64,000 bases of DNA from Sutterella sp. (GTDB lineage Bacteria; Pseudomonadota; Gammaproteobacteria; Burkholderiales; Burkholderiaceae_F). How positions within the stretch are numbered: the stretch's first letter is position 1; each line of letters begins with the position of its first letter. Where the stretch lies: positions 35,627-99,626 of the forward strand of contig JAHHRF010000001.1 in the NCBI GenBank assembly GCA_020025955.1. Direction: 5' to 3'. The translations under genes and the position numbers were made by a program. A model generated the notes under the pieces. That model worked only from the letters and a program-made list of their open reading frames with translations. It ran no database searches and had not been told where the DNA came from. Shown one piece after another: positions 15,701 to 24,171 of the stretch.

Positions 15701-17023
15701 CTTCGGTTCAAACGCCTGAATACCCAAGCGGTGAAGCGTCGGAGCACGGTTGAGCATCACGGGATGCTCGTAAATGACTTCTTCCAAGATGTCCCAAACG
15801 ACGGCATCCTGATTTTCCACCATCTTCTTAGCGGCCTTCGGGGTCTGCGCGAGACCACGGGCAACGAGCTTATTGAAGATGAAGGGCTTGAAGAGTTCGA
15901 GCGCCATTAACTTCGGCAAACCGCACTGATGCAAGCGCAATTCCGGACCCACCGTAATCACGGAACGGCCCGAGTAGTCCACACGCTTACCCAAGAGGTT
16001 CTGACGGAAACGACCGCCCTTACCCTTGATCATGTCAGCCAAGGACTTCAACGGACGACGGTTCGGACCGGTCATAGCACGACCGCGACGGCCGTTGTCT
16101 AAGAGGGAGTCCACCGCTTCCTGAAGCATGCGCTTTTCGTTGCGCACGATGATGTCCGGCGCCTTGATTTCAAGGAGCTTCTTCAAACGGTTATTACGGT
16201 TAATAACGCGGCGATACAAGTCGTTCAAGTCGGAGGTCGCGAAGCGGCCACCATCCAAGGCCACCAACGGACGCAAATCCGGCGGGAGCACAGGAAGGAC
16301 GCTCATGACCATCCATTCGGGCTTAATGCCAGAGCGCTGGAAGCCTTCAAGGACCTTCAAGCGCTTGGCAAACTTCTTGATCTTGCCTTCAGAACTGGTT
16401 TCGCTCAATTCCTTACGAAGACGCGAGACTTCTTCATCGATGTCGATGGAAGCGAGCAACGCGCTGATGGCTTCCGCGCCCATCATGGCGGTGAATTCAC
16501 CGGCATGCTGGGTCGTGGCTTCCAAGAATTCTTCTTCGTTTAAGAGCTGGCCGCGTTCGAGTTCCGTGAGACCGGGATCGGTCACAACGTAGGCTTCGAA
16601 GTAGAGCACGCGTTCGATATCACGCAACGGGATATCGAGCACCATGCCCATACGGCTCGGAAGGCTCTTTAAGAACCAGATGTGAGCGACGGGGCTCGCC
16701 AAGTCGATGTGGCCCATGCGTTCACGGCGAACCTTAGCGAGCGTCACTTCGACGCCGCACTTTTCGCAGATCACGCCACGGTTCTTCAAGCGCTTGTACT
16801 TACCGCACAAGCACTCGTAGTCCTTCGTCGGCCCGAAGATCTTGGCGCAGAACAAACCGTCGCGCTCAGGTTTCTGGGTGCGATAGTTAATCGTTTCAGG
16901 CTTCTTAACTTCGCCATAAGACCAGGAATGAATCTTCTCAGGGCTGGCCAAACCGATGCGGATGGCATCAAAGTGTTCGTCAGCCTGAGCCTGGCTGAAA
17001 ATATCGTTAAGCGGCATAGTCAT
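12704..17023 (-). CDS. rpoC: RNA polymerase beta' subunit with a DPF-repeat C-terminal tail
   Basis: 1439 residues. The N-terminal zinc site is CLCGKYKRL/CEKCGVEV near residues 70-90. The catalytic NADFDGDQMAVH motif, which holds the three Mg-binding aspartates, is near residue 460. The second zinc site, CRTRYGLCAKCYGRD, is near residue 890. The first ATG is used because GAGGAAAA lies upstream; a second ATG two codons later is possible. The gene follows rpoB by three bases. After the conserved end there is an acidic tail with the tripeptide DPF at about residues 1404, 1414 and 1435. Confidence 0.98.
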   Translation of the reverse strand: MTMPLNDIFSQAQADEHFDAIRIGLASPEKIHSWSYGEVKKPETINYRTQKPERDGLFCAKIFGPTKDYECLCGKYKRLKNRGVICEKCGVEVTLAKVRRERMGHIDLASPVAHIWFLKSLPSRMGMVLDIPLRDIERVLYFEAYVVTDPGLTELERGQLLNEEEFLEATTQHAGEFTAMMGAEAISALLASIDIDEEVSRLRKELSETSSEGKIKKFAKRLKVLEGFQRSGIKPEWMVMSVLPVLPPDLRPLVALDGGRFATSDLNDLYRRVINRNNRLKKLLEIKAPDIIVRNEKRMLQEAVDSLLDNGRRGRAMTGPNRRPLKSLADMIKGKGGRFRQNLLGKRVDYSGRSVITVGPELRLHQCGLPKLMALELFKPFIFNKLVARGLAQTPKAAKKMVENQDAVVWDILEEVIYEHPVMLNRAPTLHRLGIQAFEPKLIEGKALQLHPLVCAAFNADFDGDQMAVHVPLSLEAQLEARSLMLASNNVLFPANGDPSIVPSQDMVLGLYYATREKINGKGEGMFFADVAEVQRAWDNKVVELQTRCTVRIKEFHFDEKTGNLAPKMVRYETTVGRALLSTILPEGMSFAELNITLKKKEIARLINRCFRKCGLRATVLFADKLKDNGYRLSTRAGISICVGDMSVPAKKEELVRAAEQEVKLIEEQYTSGLVTQGERYNKVVDIWGRTSDQVGKVMMTELSSEPTIDRHGKKVRQESFNSVYMMADSGARGSAAQIRQLAGMRGLMAKPDGSIIETPITANFREGLNVLQYFISTHGARKGLADTALKTANSGYLTRRLVDVTQDLVVIEDDCGTDDGVEMRALVEGGEVIQALRDRILGRVTALDVYDPDTQELVIAANTLIDEDLCDVIDERGIDLVKVRTPLTCRTRYGLCAKCYGRDLGRGSLVNAGESVGVIAAQSIGEPGTQLTMRTFHIGGAASRAAVASSVEAKSAGSVGYSPAMRYVRNAKGELVVISRSGEIVITENGRERERHKVPYGATLQVKPDQEIKAGQILANWDPMTRPIITEFAGKVKFENVIENVTVMNQVDEVTGLSSLVVIDPKRATGAVKSAAAKGSKTGGVLRPVVHLFDENGNEVKIPGTDHAVTIQLPVGALVVVRDDQSVGKGDVLARIPTESQKTRDITGGLPRVAELFEARSPKDAGMLAEVTGTVTFGKETKGKQRLIITDQEGNSHETLISKDKTVLVHEGQIVQKGEEVVDGPVDPHDILRLLGIEELARYIVDEVQDVYRLQGVKINDKHIEVIVRQMLRRVAITDPGDTRFITGEQVERSEMLDENDRVVAEGGRPALYDNVLLGITKASLSTDSFISAASFQETTRVLTEAAIMGKQDDLRGLKENVIVGRLIPAGTGLAYHKARRARDEAERIEAQELVAPVADQNDPFADPDAFLDPFSEINQDDAKEVSPLAPTDDPFAE

Positions 17024-17026
17024 CGC

Positions 17027-20000
17027 TTAGTTTTCCTCTTTGTTCTTGACGAGGTCGATGTCGATACCCAGCGACCGGATTTCCTTAACCAACACATTGA
17101 AGGACTCGGGCATGCCGGCTTCAATCTTGTGGTCACCCTTGACGATGTTTTCGTAGACCTTCGTACGACCAGCGACGTCGTCGGACTTAACCGTCAACAT
17201 TTCCTGGAGCACGTAGGACGCACCGTATGCTTCGAGAGCCCACACTTCCATTTCACCGAAACGCTGGCCACCGAACTGAGCCTTACCGCCCAACGGCTGC
17301 TGCGTAACGAGGGAGTACGGACCCGTGGAACGCGCATGCATCTTGTCGTCAACCAAATGGTGGAGCTTCAAGTAGTGCATGAAGCCAACCGTAACGGGAC
17401 GTTCAAACGCTTCACCCGTACGGCCGTCGAACAACTTCGCCTGGGTCTTCGCCGGGTTGAGTTCGAGGCGCTTGGCTTCTGCGTCCGGGAAGGCCAAATC
17501 GAGCATCATGCGGATCTGTTCTTCCGTGGCACCGTCGAAGACCGGGGTCGCAAACGGCATACCGTTCTTCAAGTTCTTGGCCAAGGTCATCAATTCGTCA
17601 TCGGTGAGACTGTCGATATCTTCGGTCTTACCGGTGCGGTTATAGACTTCGTTCAAGAAACCGCGGATCTGGTTCACCTGTTCGGTCTTGAGCATTTCTT
17701 CAATGCGCCAGCCGAGACCCTTAGCAGCCCAACCCAAGTGAACTTCGAGCACCTGCCCAATGTTCATACGGGACGGCACGCCCAACGGGTTCAAGACGAT
17801 GTCAGCAGGACGACCGTCGGTCATGTACGGCATATCTTCGATCGGGCAGATCTTGGAGACCACACCCTTGTTACCGTGACGACCGGCCATCTTGTCACCC
17901 GGCTGGAGACGACGACGTTCCGCAATGTAGACCTTCACCATCTTCATGACGCCCGGCGGCAATTCGTCACCGCGGGTCATCTTGTCGACCTTGTTCTGGT
18001 ACTTCTTGTGGTTTTCTTCGCGCGTCTGCTCAATGGCCTTGCGGGTGAGCTCAATGGTGTTCTGAGCGTCTTCGCTTTCCATGCGCAATTCGAAGAGCTG
18101 GTAGTCACCCAAGCCTTCCAAGACGGAAGCCGTGAGCTTCTTACCGGGCTGGACGCCTTCCGGACCACCGGCGACGACCTGACCGACCAACTGACGACGT
18201 AAACGATCAAAGGCGTCACGTTCCACAATGCGCAACTGGTCACCCAAGTCGCGGTTGTAGCGCTGGAGCGCCGTGTCGATAATGCTCTGAGCACGGGCAT
18301 CACGTTCCACGCCATCACGCGTGAAGACCTGAACGTCAATGACGGTACCGGTCATGCCAGAGGGCACACGAAGGCTCGTATCCTTGACGTCAGAAGCCTT
18401 TTCACCGAAGATGACGCGCAGAAGCTTTTCTTCCGGCGTCAACTGGCTTTCGCCCTTCGGGGTCACCTTACCGACGAGCACGTCACCGGCCTTGACTTCA
18501 GCACCAATCTGAACGATACCGCACTGGTCCAAACGACCGAGCTGGCTTTCAGAGAGGTTGGAGATGTCACGGGTGATTTCTTCAGGCCCGAGCTTGGTGT
18601 CACGAGCGTTACAGCTCAATTCTTCGATATGGATCGACGTGTAGCGGTCATCGGCCACAACGCGTTCAGAGATCAACACCGAGTCTTCGTAGTTGTAGCC
18701 GTTCCAAGGCATAAAGGCGATGAGCATGTTCTGACCCAACGCGAGTTCGCCCATGTCGGTCGAAGCGCCGTCAGCCAGCACGTCACCCTTGGCCACGATG
18801 TCACCCTTCATCACGATCGGACGCTGGTTGATGTTCGTGGACTGGTTGGAACGCGTGAACTTCTGAAGCGTGTAGATATCCACACCGGTTTCACCGGCCA
18901 CGCTTTCTTCGTCGTTAACACGAATCACGACACGGTTGGCGTCAACGTAGTCGACGATACCGCCACGACGCGCCTGAACGGTGGTCTTGGAGTCAACCGC
19001 AACCGTACGTTCAACACCCGTACCCACGACCGGCTTTTCCGGACGCAAGCAAGGCACACCCTGACGCTGCATGTTCGAACCCATCAAAGCACGGTTCGCG
19101 TCATCGTGTTCCAAGAACGGAATCAAGGCGGCAGCACAAGACACGATCTGGGACGGTGCCACGTCCATGTACTGGATACGTTCGGGGCTGGCCAACACGA
19201 ATTCACCGTTATCACGCGCGGAGACGAGTTCCTGCGTCAAGCGGCCGTTATCGTCCATTTCGGCGTTAGCCTGGGCGATGATGTAGCGACCTTCTTCGAT
19301 AGCGGAGAGGTAGTGAATTTCCTGGCTAGCGACGCCATTTTCCACCTTACGGTAAGGCGTCTCAAGGAAGCCGTACTCGTTTAAGCGGGCGTACAAAGCC
19401 AAGGAGTTAATCAAACCAATGTTCGGACCTTCAGGCGTTTCAATCGGGCAAACACGACCGTAGTGAGTCGGATGCACGTCACGCACTTCGAAGCCGGCAC
19501 GTTCACGGGTCAAACCACCCGGCCCTAAAGCGGAGATACGACGCTTATGCGTGATTTCCGACAAGGGGTTGGTCTGGTCCATAAACTGGGAGAGCTGGCT
19601 GGAGCCGAAGAACTCACGGATGGCAGCGCTAATGGGCTTGGAGTTGATCAAGTCCTGCGGGGTAAGACCATCGCTTTCAGCCTGGTTCAAACGTTCACGC
19701 ACGGCGCGTTCAACACGCACGAGACCGGAACGGAACTGGTTTTCAGCGAGTTCGCCCACGCAACGCACGCGACGGTTACCGAGGTGGTCAATGTCGTCCA
19801 CACCGCTAACCTGGCAGGTGCGAGCCACGCCATCAGCATCGAACAATTCGGTGGCGTCCTGACCGTTGCGAAGCGCAACGAGCACGGCCATCGTGTCGAC
19901 GATGTCTTCGTTCGTCAAGGTCATGGAACCGGTGGGTTCAGCACGGCCAAAACGGGCGTTAACCTTCATGCGGCCCACGCGCGAGAGATCGTACGTTTCG

Positions 20001-21193
20001 GCATCAAAGAACAAACGGTTAAAGAGCGACTCAACGGCGTCTTCCGTGGGGGGCTCACCCGGGCGCATCATGCGATAGATCGCCACGCGAGCGGCCAACT
20101 GGTCGGGCGTGTCGTCTAAGCGGAGCGTCTGCGAGATGTAGTTACCATGGTCGAGCTCATTGGTGAAGAGCGTTTCAAACGTCTTCACGCCCGCGGCACG
20201 CAAGGCGGCCAACACGTCAGCGGTGATTTCGTCGTTGCAGTTAGCAATGACTTCACCGTCTTCGTTGGCGTAGGTCTTGGCGAGCACGCGACCCAAGAGG
20301 TAATCGTCAGGCACGTTGATGCTCGTGACATTGGCCTTACCCAAGTCACGGATGTGCTTAGCCGTCATACGCTTGTCGGCGGGCACAATCACGGTGCCGT
20401 CGGCAGCGGTAACGGGGAAGCTTAAGGTCTGACCCTTTAAGCGTTCGGCGATCACGGGGAGCTGGGCGCCCATGGCAGATAATTCGAACTGATCGAACTT
20501 GAAGAAGCGAGCAAGAATCTGCTCAGGCGTCATGCCGATAGCCTTCAAGAGGATCGTGCCGGGCATCTTACGACGACGGTCAACGCGGAAGTACAAGATG
20601 TCCTTCGCATCGAATTCGAAGTCGAGCCAAGAGCCACGGTAAGGAATCACACGAGCGGAGAAGAGCAACTTCCCGGAGGAGTGGGTCTTACCCTTGTCGT
20701 GTTCGAAGAAAATACCAGGCGAACGGTGCAACTGACTCACGATAACGCGTTCAGTACCGTTGATGATGAAGGAGCCCTTTTCCGTCATCAAGGGGATTTC
20801 ACCCATGTAGACGTCATTCTGACGGATTTCTTTAACCGTCTCGGGCTTGTCGGCGTCGCGATCGAAGATCTGTAACTGGATCTTGGCACGCACGCGCGAG
20901 CAATAGGTCAACCCGCGCAGCTGGCATTCGGCCACGTCGAATTCGGGAGCTTCAAGAAGATACTCAACGAAGTTCAAACGGGCATAACCGTTGTTGCTGT
21001 TGATGGGGAAGATGGAAGTAAAGGCCGCCTGCAAACCGTATTCATTGTTACGGGCTTTAGGGGCAACGTCAACCTGCAAGAATTCTTCGTAAGAACGAAG
21101 CTGAGTATCAAGCAGGGAAGGCACTTCAAGGACGCTCGGGCGAGAGGCAAAGCTCTTGCGGATGCGCTTCTTTTCAGTGAACGAGTACGACAT
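17027..21193 (-). CDS. rpoB: RNA polymerase beta subunit
   Basis: 1388 residues from the ATG at 21193 (MSYSFTEKKRIRKSFA). A GTG six codons upstream is open, but GGAG sits six bases before the ATG. The rifampicin-binding cluster SQLSQFMDQTNPLSEITHKR is intact, with the residues usually altered in resistance (Asp, His, Ser positions) unchanged. The C-terminal GGKAQFGGQRFGEMEVWALE signature is present. Together with rpoC it forms the catalytic core. It is preceded by 285 bases with nested hairpins. Confidence 0.98.
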   Translation of the reverse strand: MSYSFTEKKRIRKSFASRPSVLEVPSLLDTQLRSYEEFLQVDVAPKARNNEYGLQAAFTSIFPINSNNGYARLNFVEYLLEAPEFDVAECQLRGLTYCSRVRAKIQLQIFDRDADKPETVKEIRQNDVYMGEIPLMTEKGSFIINGTERVIVSQLHRSPGIFFEHDKGKTHSSGKLLFSARVIPYRGSWLDFEFDAKDILYFRVDRRRKMPGTILLKAIGMTPEQILARFFKFDQFELSAMGAQLPVIAERLKGQTLSFPVTAADGTVIVPADKRMTAKHIRDLGKANVTSINVPDDYLLGRVLAKTYANEDGEVIANCNDEITADVLAALRAAGVKTFETLFTNELDHGNYISQTLRLDDTPDQLAARVAIYRMMRPGEPPTEDAVESLFNRLFFDAETYDLSRVGRMKVNARFGRAEPTGSMTLTNEDIVDTMAVLVALRNGQDATELFDADGVARTCQVSGVDDIDHLGNRRVRCVGELAENQFRSGLVRVERAVRERLNQAESDGLTPQDLINSKPISAAIREFFGSSQLSQFMDQTNPLSEITHKRRISALGPGGLTRERAGFEVRDVHPTHYGRVCPIETPEGPNIGLINSLALYARLNEYGFLETPYRKVENGVASQEIHYLSAIEEGRYIIAQANAEMDDNGRLTQELVSARDNGEFVLASPERIQYMDVAPSQIVSCAAALIPFLEHDDANRALMGSNMQRQGVPCLRPEKPVVGTGVERTVAVDSKTTVQARRGGIVDYVDANRVVIRVNDEESVAGETGVDIYTLQKFTRSNQSTNINQRPIVMKGDIVAKGDVLADGASTDMGELALGQNMLIAFMPWNGYNYEDSVLISERVVADDRYTSIHIEELSCNARDTKLGPEEITRDISNLSESQLGRLDQCGIVQIGAEVKAGDVLVGKVTPKGESQLTPEEKLLRVIFGEKASDVKDTSLRVPSGMTGTVIDVQVFTRDGVERDARAQSIIDTALQRYNRDLGDQLRIVERDAFDRLRRQLVGQVVAGGPEGVQPGKKLTASVLEGLGDYQLFELRMESEDAQNTIELTRKAIEQTREENHKKYQNKVDKMTRGDELPPGVMKMVKVYIAERRRLQPGDKMAGRHGNKGVVSKICPIEDMPYMTDGRPADIVLNPLGVPSRMNIGQVLEVHLGWAAKGLGWRIEEMLKTEQVNQIRGFLNEVYNRTGKTEDIDSLTDDELMTLAKNLKNGMPFATPVFDGATEEQIRMMLDLAFPDAEAKRLELNPAKTQAKLFDGRTGEAFERPVTVGFMHYLKLHHLVDDKMHARSTGPYSLVTQQPLGGKAQFGGQRFGEMEVWALEAYGASYVLQEMLTVKSDDVAGRTKVYENIVKGDHKIEAGMPESFNVLVKEIRSLGIDIDLVKNKEEN

Positions 21194-21355
21194 GGACACT
21201 CCGTTCGACACTAGGGATGAGCCAACTGATGTCCGGGTTACGCTTCGTATATTGACGCCAAAAACCGCACAGACAATGAGGCACTCGCCCCAGCCTGTAC
21301 GGCAGAGATCAATGGTAGAAAGTTTTTATGTAAGCCCGTTCATCAATGAGAAAGA

Positions 21356-21462
21356 TTTTGAACTGAATTCTCAAAAATCGTGTCTTGTGAACCCAGTTCA
21401 AAATCCCTCCTAAGCGGAGGGATTAAAGAGCTGCAACTTTCATTATGAAGGTTACAGCTCTT
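21356..21462 (-). promoter_or_regulatory. Nested hairpins between rplL and rpoB (attenuator or processing site)
   Basis: Three structures follow rplL on the minus strand. The first is a long imperfect hairpin at 21462-21426 (AAGAGCTG/CAGCTCTT arms). The second is a perfect 9-bp hairpin at 21424-21402 (AATCCCTCC/GGAGGGATT). The third is a 10-bp inverted repeat TTTTGAACTG/CAGTTCAAAA at 21403-21356, which overlaps the second by two bases. In E. coli the same junction carries a partial terminator and an RNase III site that set the RNA polymerase to ribosomal protein ratio. A similar role here is inferred. Confidence 0.55.
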
Positions 21463-21478
21463 ACTTTTCAAGTAAAAA

Positions 21479-21856
21479 TTACTTGAGAACGACCTTAGCG
21501 CCGGCTTCTTCGAGCTTCTTGGCGGCAGCTTCGGCGTCAGCCTTAGCGAGGCCTTCCTTGACAGCCTTGGGAGCGCCTTCAACGAGGTCCTTGGCTTCCT
21601 TGAGGCCGAGACCGGTCATTTCGCGAACGACCTTGATCACAGCGATCTTGTTGGAACCAGCGGATTCGAGAACGACGTCGAATTCAGACTTTTCTTCAGC
21701 GGCAGCGCCACCAGCGGCAGCGGGAGCAGCCACAGCCACAGCAGCGGCAGCAGCGGAAACGCCGAACTTGTCTTCCATCATCGTGATGAGTTCGGAGATT
21801 TCGAGAACGGTCTTGGAAGCGATAGCTTCGAGGATTTCTTCATTGGTAAGGGCCAT
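21479..21856 (-). CDS. rplL: 50S ribosomal protein L7/L12
   Basis: 125 residues. The N-terminal dimerisation helices are followed by an Ala-rich hinge (about residues 36-52), then the globular C-terminal domain with KIAVIKVVREMTGLGLKEAKDLVEG, which recruits the translational GTPases. It is the stalk protein, present in several copies per ribosome. It follows rplJ by 43 bases. Two directions of control are plausible: L10-L12 feedback on the rplJ leader and attenuation downstream. Confidence 0.97.
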   Translation of the reverse strand: MALTNEEILEAIASKTVLEISELITMMEDKFGVSAAAAAVAVAAPAAAGGAAAEEKSEFDVVLESAGSNKIAVIKVVREMTGLGLKEAKDLVEGAPKAVKEGLAKADAEAAAKKLEEAGAKVVLK

Positions 21857-21899
21857 TTTATGACTCCAGATTTACGTAGTGTTAAATAAAAAAGTTTGA

Positions 21900-22430
21900 T
21901 CAGGCAGCAGCCTGTTCCTTGGCATCGCGCACGGCAGCCACGGTACGCACGAAGCGGGCCGGGACTTCGTTGATGGTACGAACAAACTTGGCAACAGGTT
22001 CGTTCATCGTAGCCATCAACTTGGCAAGGAGTTCTTCACGGCTCGGCATCGAGGCGAGGTTCTTAACAGCAGCTTCGTCCATGACGAAGTTGGCCATTGC
22101 ACCACCCTTGATAACGAGCTTGTCGTTTTCCTTGGCGAAGTTGGCAAGCACCTTGGCAGCAGCAACCGGGTCGGCGGAGAAGCCGTAGACGAGCGGACCA
22201 ACTAACTGGTCAGCAATCCCGGCAAACTCCGTGCCTTCCACAGCACGGCGAACCAACGTGTTCTTGACAACACGCAACGTCACGTTGTTGGCACGCGCCT
22301 GCGCACGCAACTTCGTAACAGCCTCAACGCTCAGCCCACGGTATTCGGCGATGACAATTGCGGAAGAGTCGGCCACGATGGCAGAAACTTCTTCAATGAC
22401 AGCAGCCTTATCTTGACGATTAAGACCCAT
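21900..22430 (-). CDS. rplJ: 50S ribosomal protein L10
   Basis: 176 residues, starting MGLNRQDKAAVIEEV, with the SAIVIAEYRGLSVEAVTKLR segment split by the conserved YRGL motif near residue 34. L10 anchors the L7/L12 stalk and, with L12, binds the rplJ leader to repress translation in many bacteria. A 478-base gap separates it from rplA and contains a recognisable L10-type leader. Confidence 0.97.
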   Translation of the reverse strand: MGLNRQDKAAVIEEVSAIVADSSAIVIAEYRGLSVEAVTKLRAQARANNVTLRVVKNTLVRRAVEGTEFAGIADQLVGPLVYGFSADPVAAAKVLANFAKENDKLVIKGGAMANFVMDEAAVKNLASMPSREELLAKLMATMNEPVAKFVRTINEVPARFVRTVAAVRDAKEQAAA

Positions 22431-22908
22431 GGTCTGGCTCCACTCAGAGGTGTCTTCTTAACGAGGACACCGGTTCAAAATAACCGGCATACTTCTGAGA
22501 GTTTTGGCGCATTCATTTCGTCTCGCAAAAACGAGCTCGATTGAAACACAACGCAATCTCTCTTCGGTTTACCGTCTACGTTGGATATCTTATTGAAGCT
22601 TTGCACCTGAGCGAAAGCCACCAGTGTGTAAAGCGAGTAAGACGATTAAGAGTTAGGGGAAAGACCCTTCGATAAGCTTTCGTTGTGAAGGTACTTTGTC
22701 TAACTGTCCAACGGTCTTTGACAGCAGCGATACCAGCACCGAAGTACGGCATCGCTACCCAAAGCCCTTGAGGCCTCACGACCTCAGAACGAAAAGAAAA
22801 GCTCTTTTCGTGGATATTCACGAAACCGAGGTTTCATGATCGTGACCCAGAGAGGTGACTCACTGGGTCACAAGGACTATCCCGTCCTTTAATTCGATTA
22901 AGCTTCGA
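22431..22908 (-). promoter_or_regulatory. Long rplA-rplJ intergenic region with L10 leader
   Basis: No gene is seen in these 478 bases. Near rplA there is a 9-bp hairpin (GTGACCCAG/CTGGGTCAC, 22842-22871) and a second at 22790-22810 (CGAAAAG/CTTTTCG). The part at 22566-22764 carries short conserved blocks that I associate with the betaproteobacterial L10 leader: CTTTGGG, GTCAAAGACCGTTGG (22722-22708) and a CCAACG...GACGGTAAACC block (22584-22566). Near rplJ there are a CCGGTTATTTTGAACCGG hairpin and a GTGTC/GACAC hairpin. I did not find a convincing promoter. Confidence 0.6.
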
Positions 22909-23604
22909 TTAGGCTTCGATGGAAGCAGCGTCAACGCGGACACCGATACCCATCGTGGAGCTGACGGAAACCTTACGAACGTACTGACCCTTGGAGGAAG
23001 CAGGCTTGAGCTTCTGCAACTGATCCAAGAGAGCAGCGAGGTTCTTCTGGAGACGTTCAGCTTCGAAAGAAGCACGACCGATCGGGGCGTGGATGATACC
23101 AGCCTTGTCAGCACGGAACTGAACCTGACCAGCCTTAGCGTTCTTAACAGCTTCAGCAACGTTCGGGGTGACCGTGCCAACCTTCGGGTTCGGCATCAAG
23201 CCACGCGGGCCGAGGATCTGACCGAGCTGACCCACAACGCGCATCGCATCCGGGGAAGCGATCACGACGTCGAAGTCGAGCTGACCGGCCTTAACCTGAG
23301 CAGCGAGGTCGTCGAAACCAACGACATCAGCACCAGCTTCGCGAGCTTCGTCAGCCTTGGCACCCTGCGTGAACACAGCCACGCGGACGGACTTACCCGT
23401 ACCTTCGGGCATCACAACGGCGCCACGAACAGCCTGGTCAGACTTACGGGGGTCAATGCCGAGCTGAACAGCCACGTCGACGGATTCGTCGAACTTGGCG
23501 TTAGCCGTTTCCTTGATCAAGTTCAACGCGTCGATAGCAGCGTAGATCTTGTTAGCTTCTGCCTTTTCGGAGATAGCCTTCATGCGCTTCGTAAGCTTAG
23601 CCAT
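22909..23604 (-). CDS. rplA: 50S ribosomal protein L1
   Basis: 231 residues, starting MAKLTKRMKAISEKA. The domain II motif region GPRGLMPNPKVGTVTPN (near residues 127-143) is the rRNA and mRNA binding signature. L1 forms the mobile stalk near the E site and in many bacteria represses the L11-L1 operon. Its start overlaps the rplK stop (TAATG), so the two are coupled. Confidence 0.97.
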   Translation of the reverse strand: MAKLTKRMKAISEKAEANKIYAAIDALNLIKETANAKFDESVDVAVQLGIDPRKSDQAVRGAVVMPEGTGKSVRVAVFTQGAKADEAREAGADVVGFDDLAAQVKAGQLDFDVVIASPDAMRVVGQLGQILGPRGLMPNPKVGTVTPNVAEAVKNAKAGQVQFRADKAGIIHAPIGRASFEAERLQKNLAALLDQLQKLKPASSKGQYVRKVSVSSTMGIGVRVDAASIEA

Positions 23605-24035
23605 TACAGACCCTCCACAATGATGCCCATGGAACGAGCAGAACCAGCGATCGTGCGAACAGCAGCTTCGAGGTCAGCAGCCGTAAGGTCGGGCTGCTTC
23701 GTCTTAGCGATTTCTTCAGCCTGAGCAAGGGTGATCTTGCCAACCTTGTCGGTATGCGGACGGGCAGAGCCCTTCTGAACCTTGGCAGCCTTCTTGATCA
23801 AGATGGAGGCCGGAGGGGTCTTCATCACGAACGTGAAGGACTTGTCTGCGAAAGCGGTGATCACGACAGGAATCGGGAGACCGGCTTCCATGCCCTGCGT
23901 CTTGGCGTTGAACGCCTTGCAGAATTCCATGATGTTAAGGCCACGCTGACCGAGAGCGGGACCAATGGGGGGCGAGGGATTAGCCTTACCAGCCGGCACT
24001 TGCAGCTTGATAAAGCCAACAATCTTCTTGGCCAT
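23604..24035 (-). CDS. rplK: 50S ribosomal protein L11
   Basis: 143 residues, starting MAKKIVGFIKLQVPAGKANPSP. The proline-rich PPIGPALGQRGLN stretch lies near residues 20-34, and the rRNA-binding C-terminal domain ends ARSMGIIVEGL. L11 is part of the GTPase-associated centre and is required for RelA activation. It heads a unit with its own promoter and a leader hairpin (GTCAACGA/TCGTTGAC at 24062-24079) that may serve L1 feedback. Confidence 0.97.
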   Translation of the reverse strand: MAKKIVGFIKLQVPAGKANPSPPIGPALGQRGLNIMEFCKAFNAKTQGMEAGLPIPVVITAFADKSFTFVMKTPPASILIKKAAKVQKGSARPHTDKVGKITLAQAEEIAKTKQPDLTAADLEAAVRTIAGSARSMGIIVEGL

Positions 24036-24111
24036 TTAAAAACTTCCTTATGGGTACAGACGTCAACGAAGTCGTTGACTCCCCACGGTTAGGTTGTCGA
24101 GAAAAGAACGC

Positions 24112-24140
24112 ACTATATCAATAAAAAATAGTGCTTGCAA
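24112..24140 (-). promoter_or_regulatory. Sigma-70 promoter for rplK-rplA
   Basis: Minus-strand TTGCAA (24140-24135) and TATAGT (24117-24112) are separated by 17 bases. The same -35/-10 combination occurs before rplN. A 7-bp inverted repeat (GCACTAT/ATAGTGC) spans the spacer and the -10 box. Confidence 0.8.
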
Positions 24141-24144
24141 CTCG

Positions 24145-24171
24145 AAAAGCTGAAAAATTTTTACAGCTTTT
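24145..24171 (-). terminator. nusG terminator built partly from coding sequence
   Basis: The hairpin pairs AAAAGCTG, which is made of the final nusG sense codons, with CAGCTTTT just after the stop codon. The loop is AT-rich and TCG follows. The run of T forms the end of the 3' arm rather than following it, so efficiency is uncertain. Confidence 0.5.

Noticed and set aside
16682..18202. Plus-strand open frame of about 506 codons across the rpoB-rpoC junction
   Set aside because: Antisense to both RNA polymerase genes, with no start signal or family likeness.
21343..21582. Small minus-strand frame between rplL and rpoB
   Set aside because: It runs across the nested hairpins and the end of rplL in another frame. 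Without a translation signal it is better seen as non-coding control sequence.
22576..22821. Possible 81-codon leader peptide on the minus strand upstream of rplJ
   Set aside because: It coincides with the L10 leader structure and has no good ribosome-binding site or regulatory codon run.
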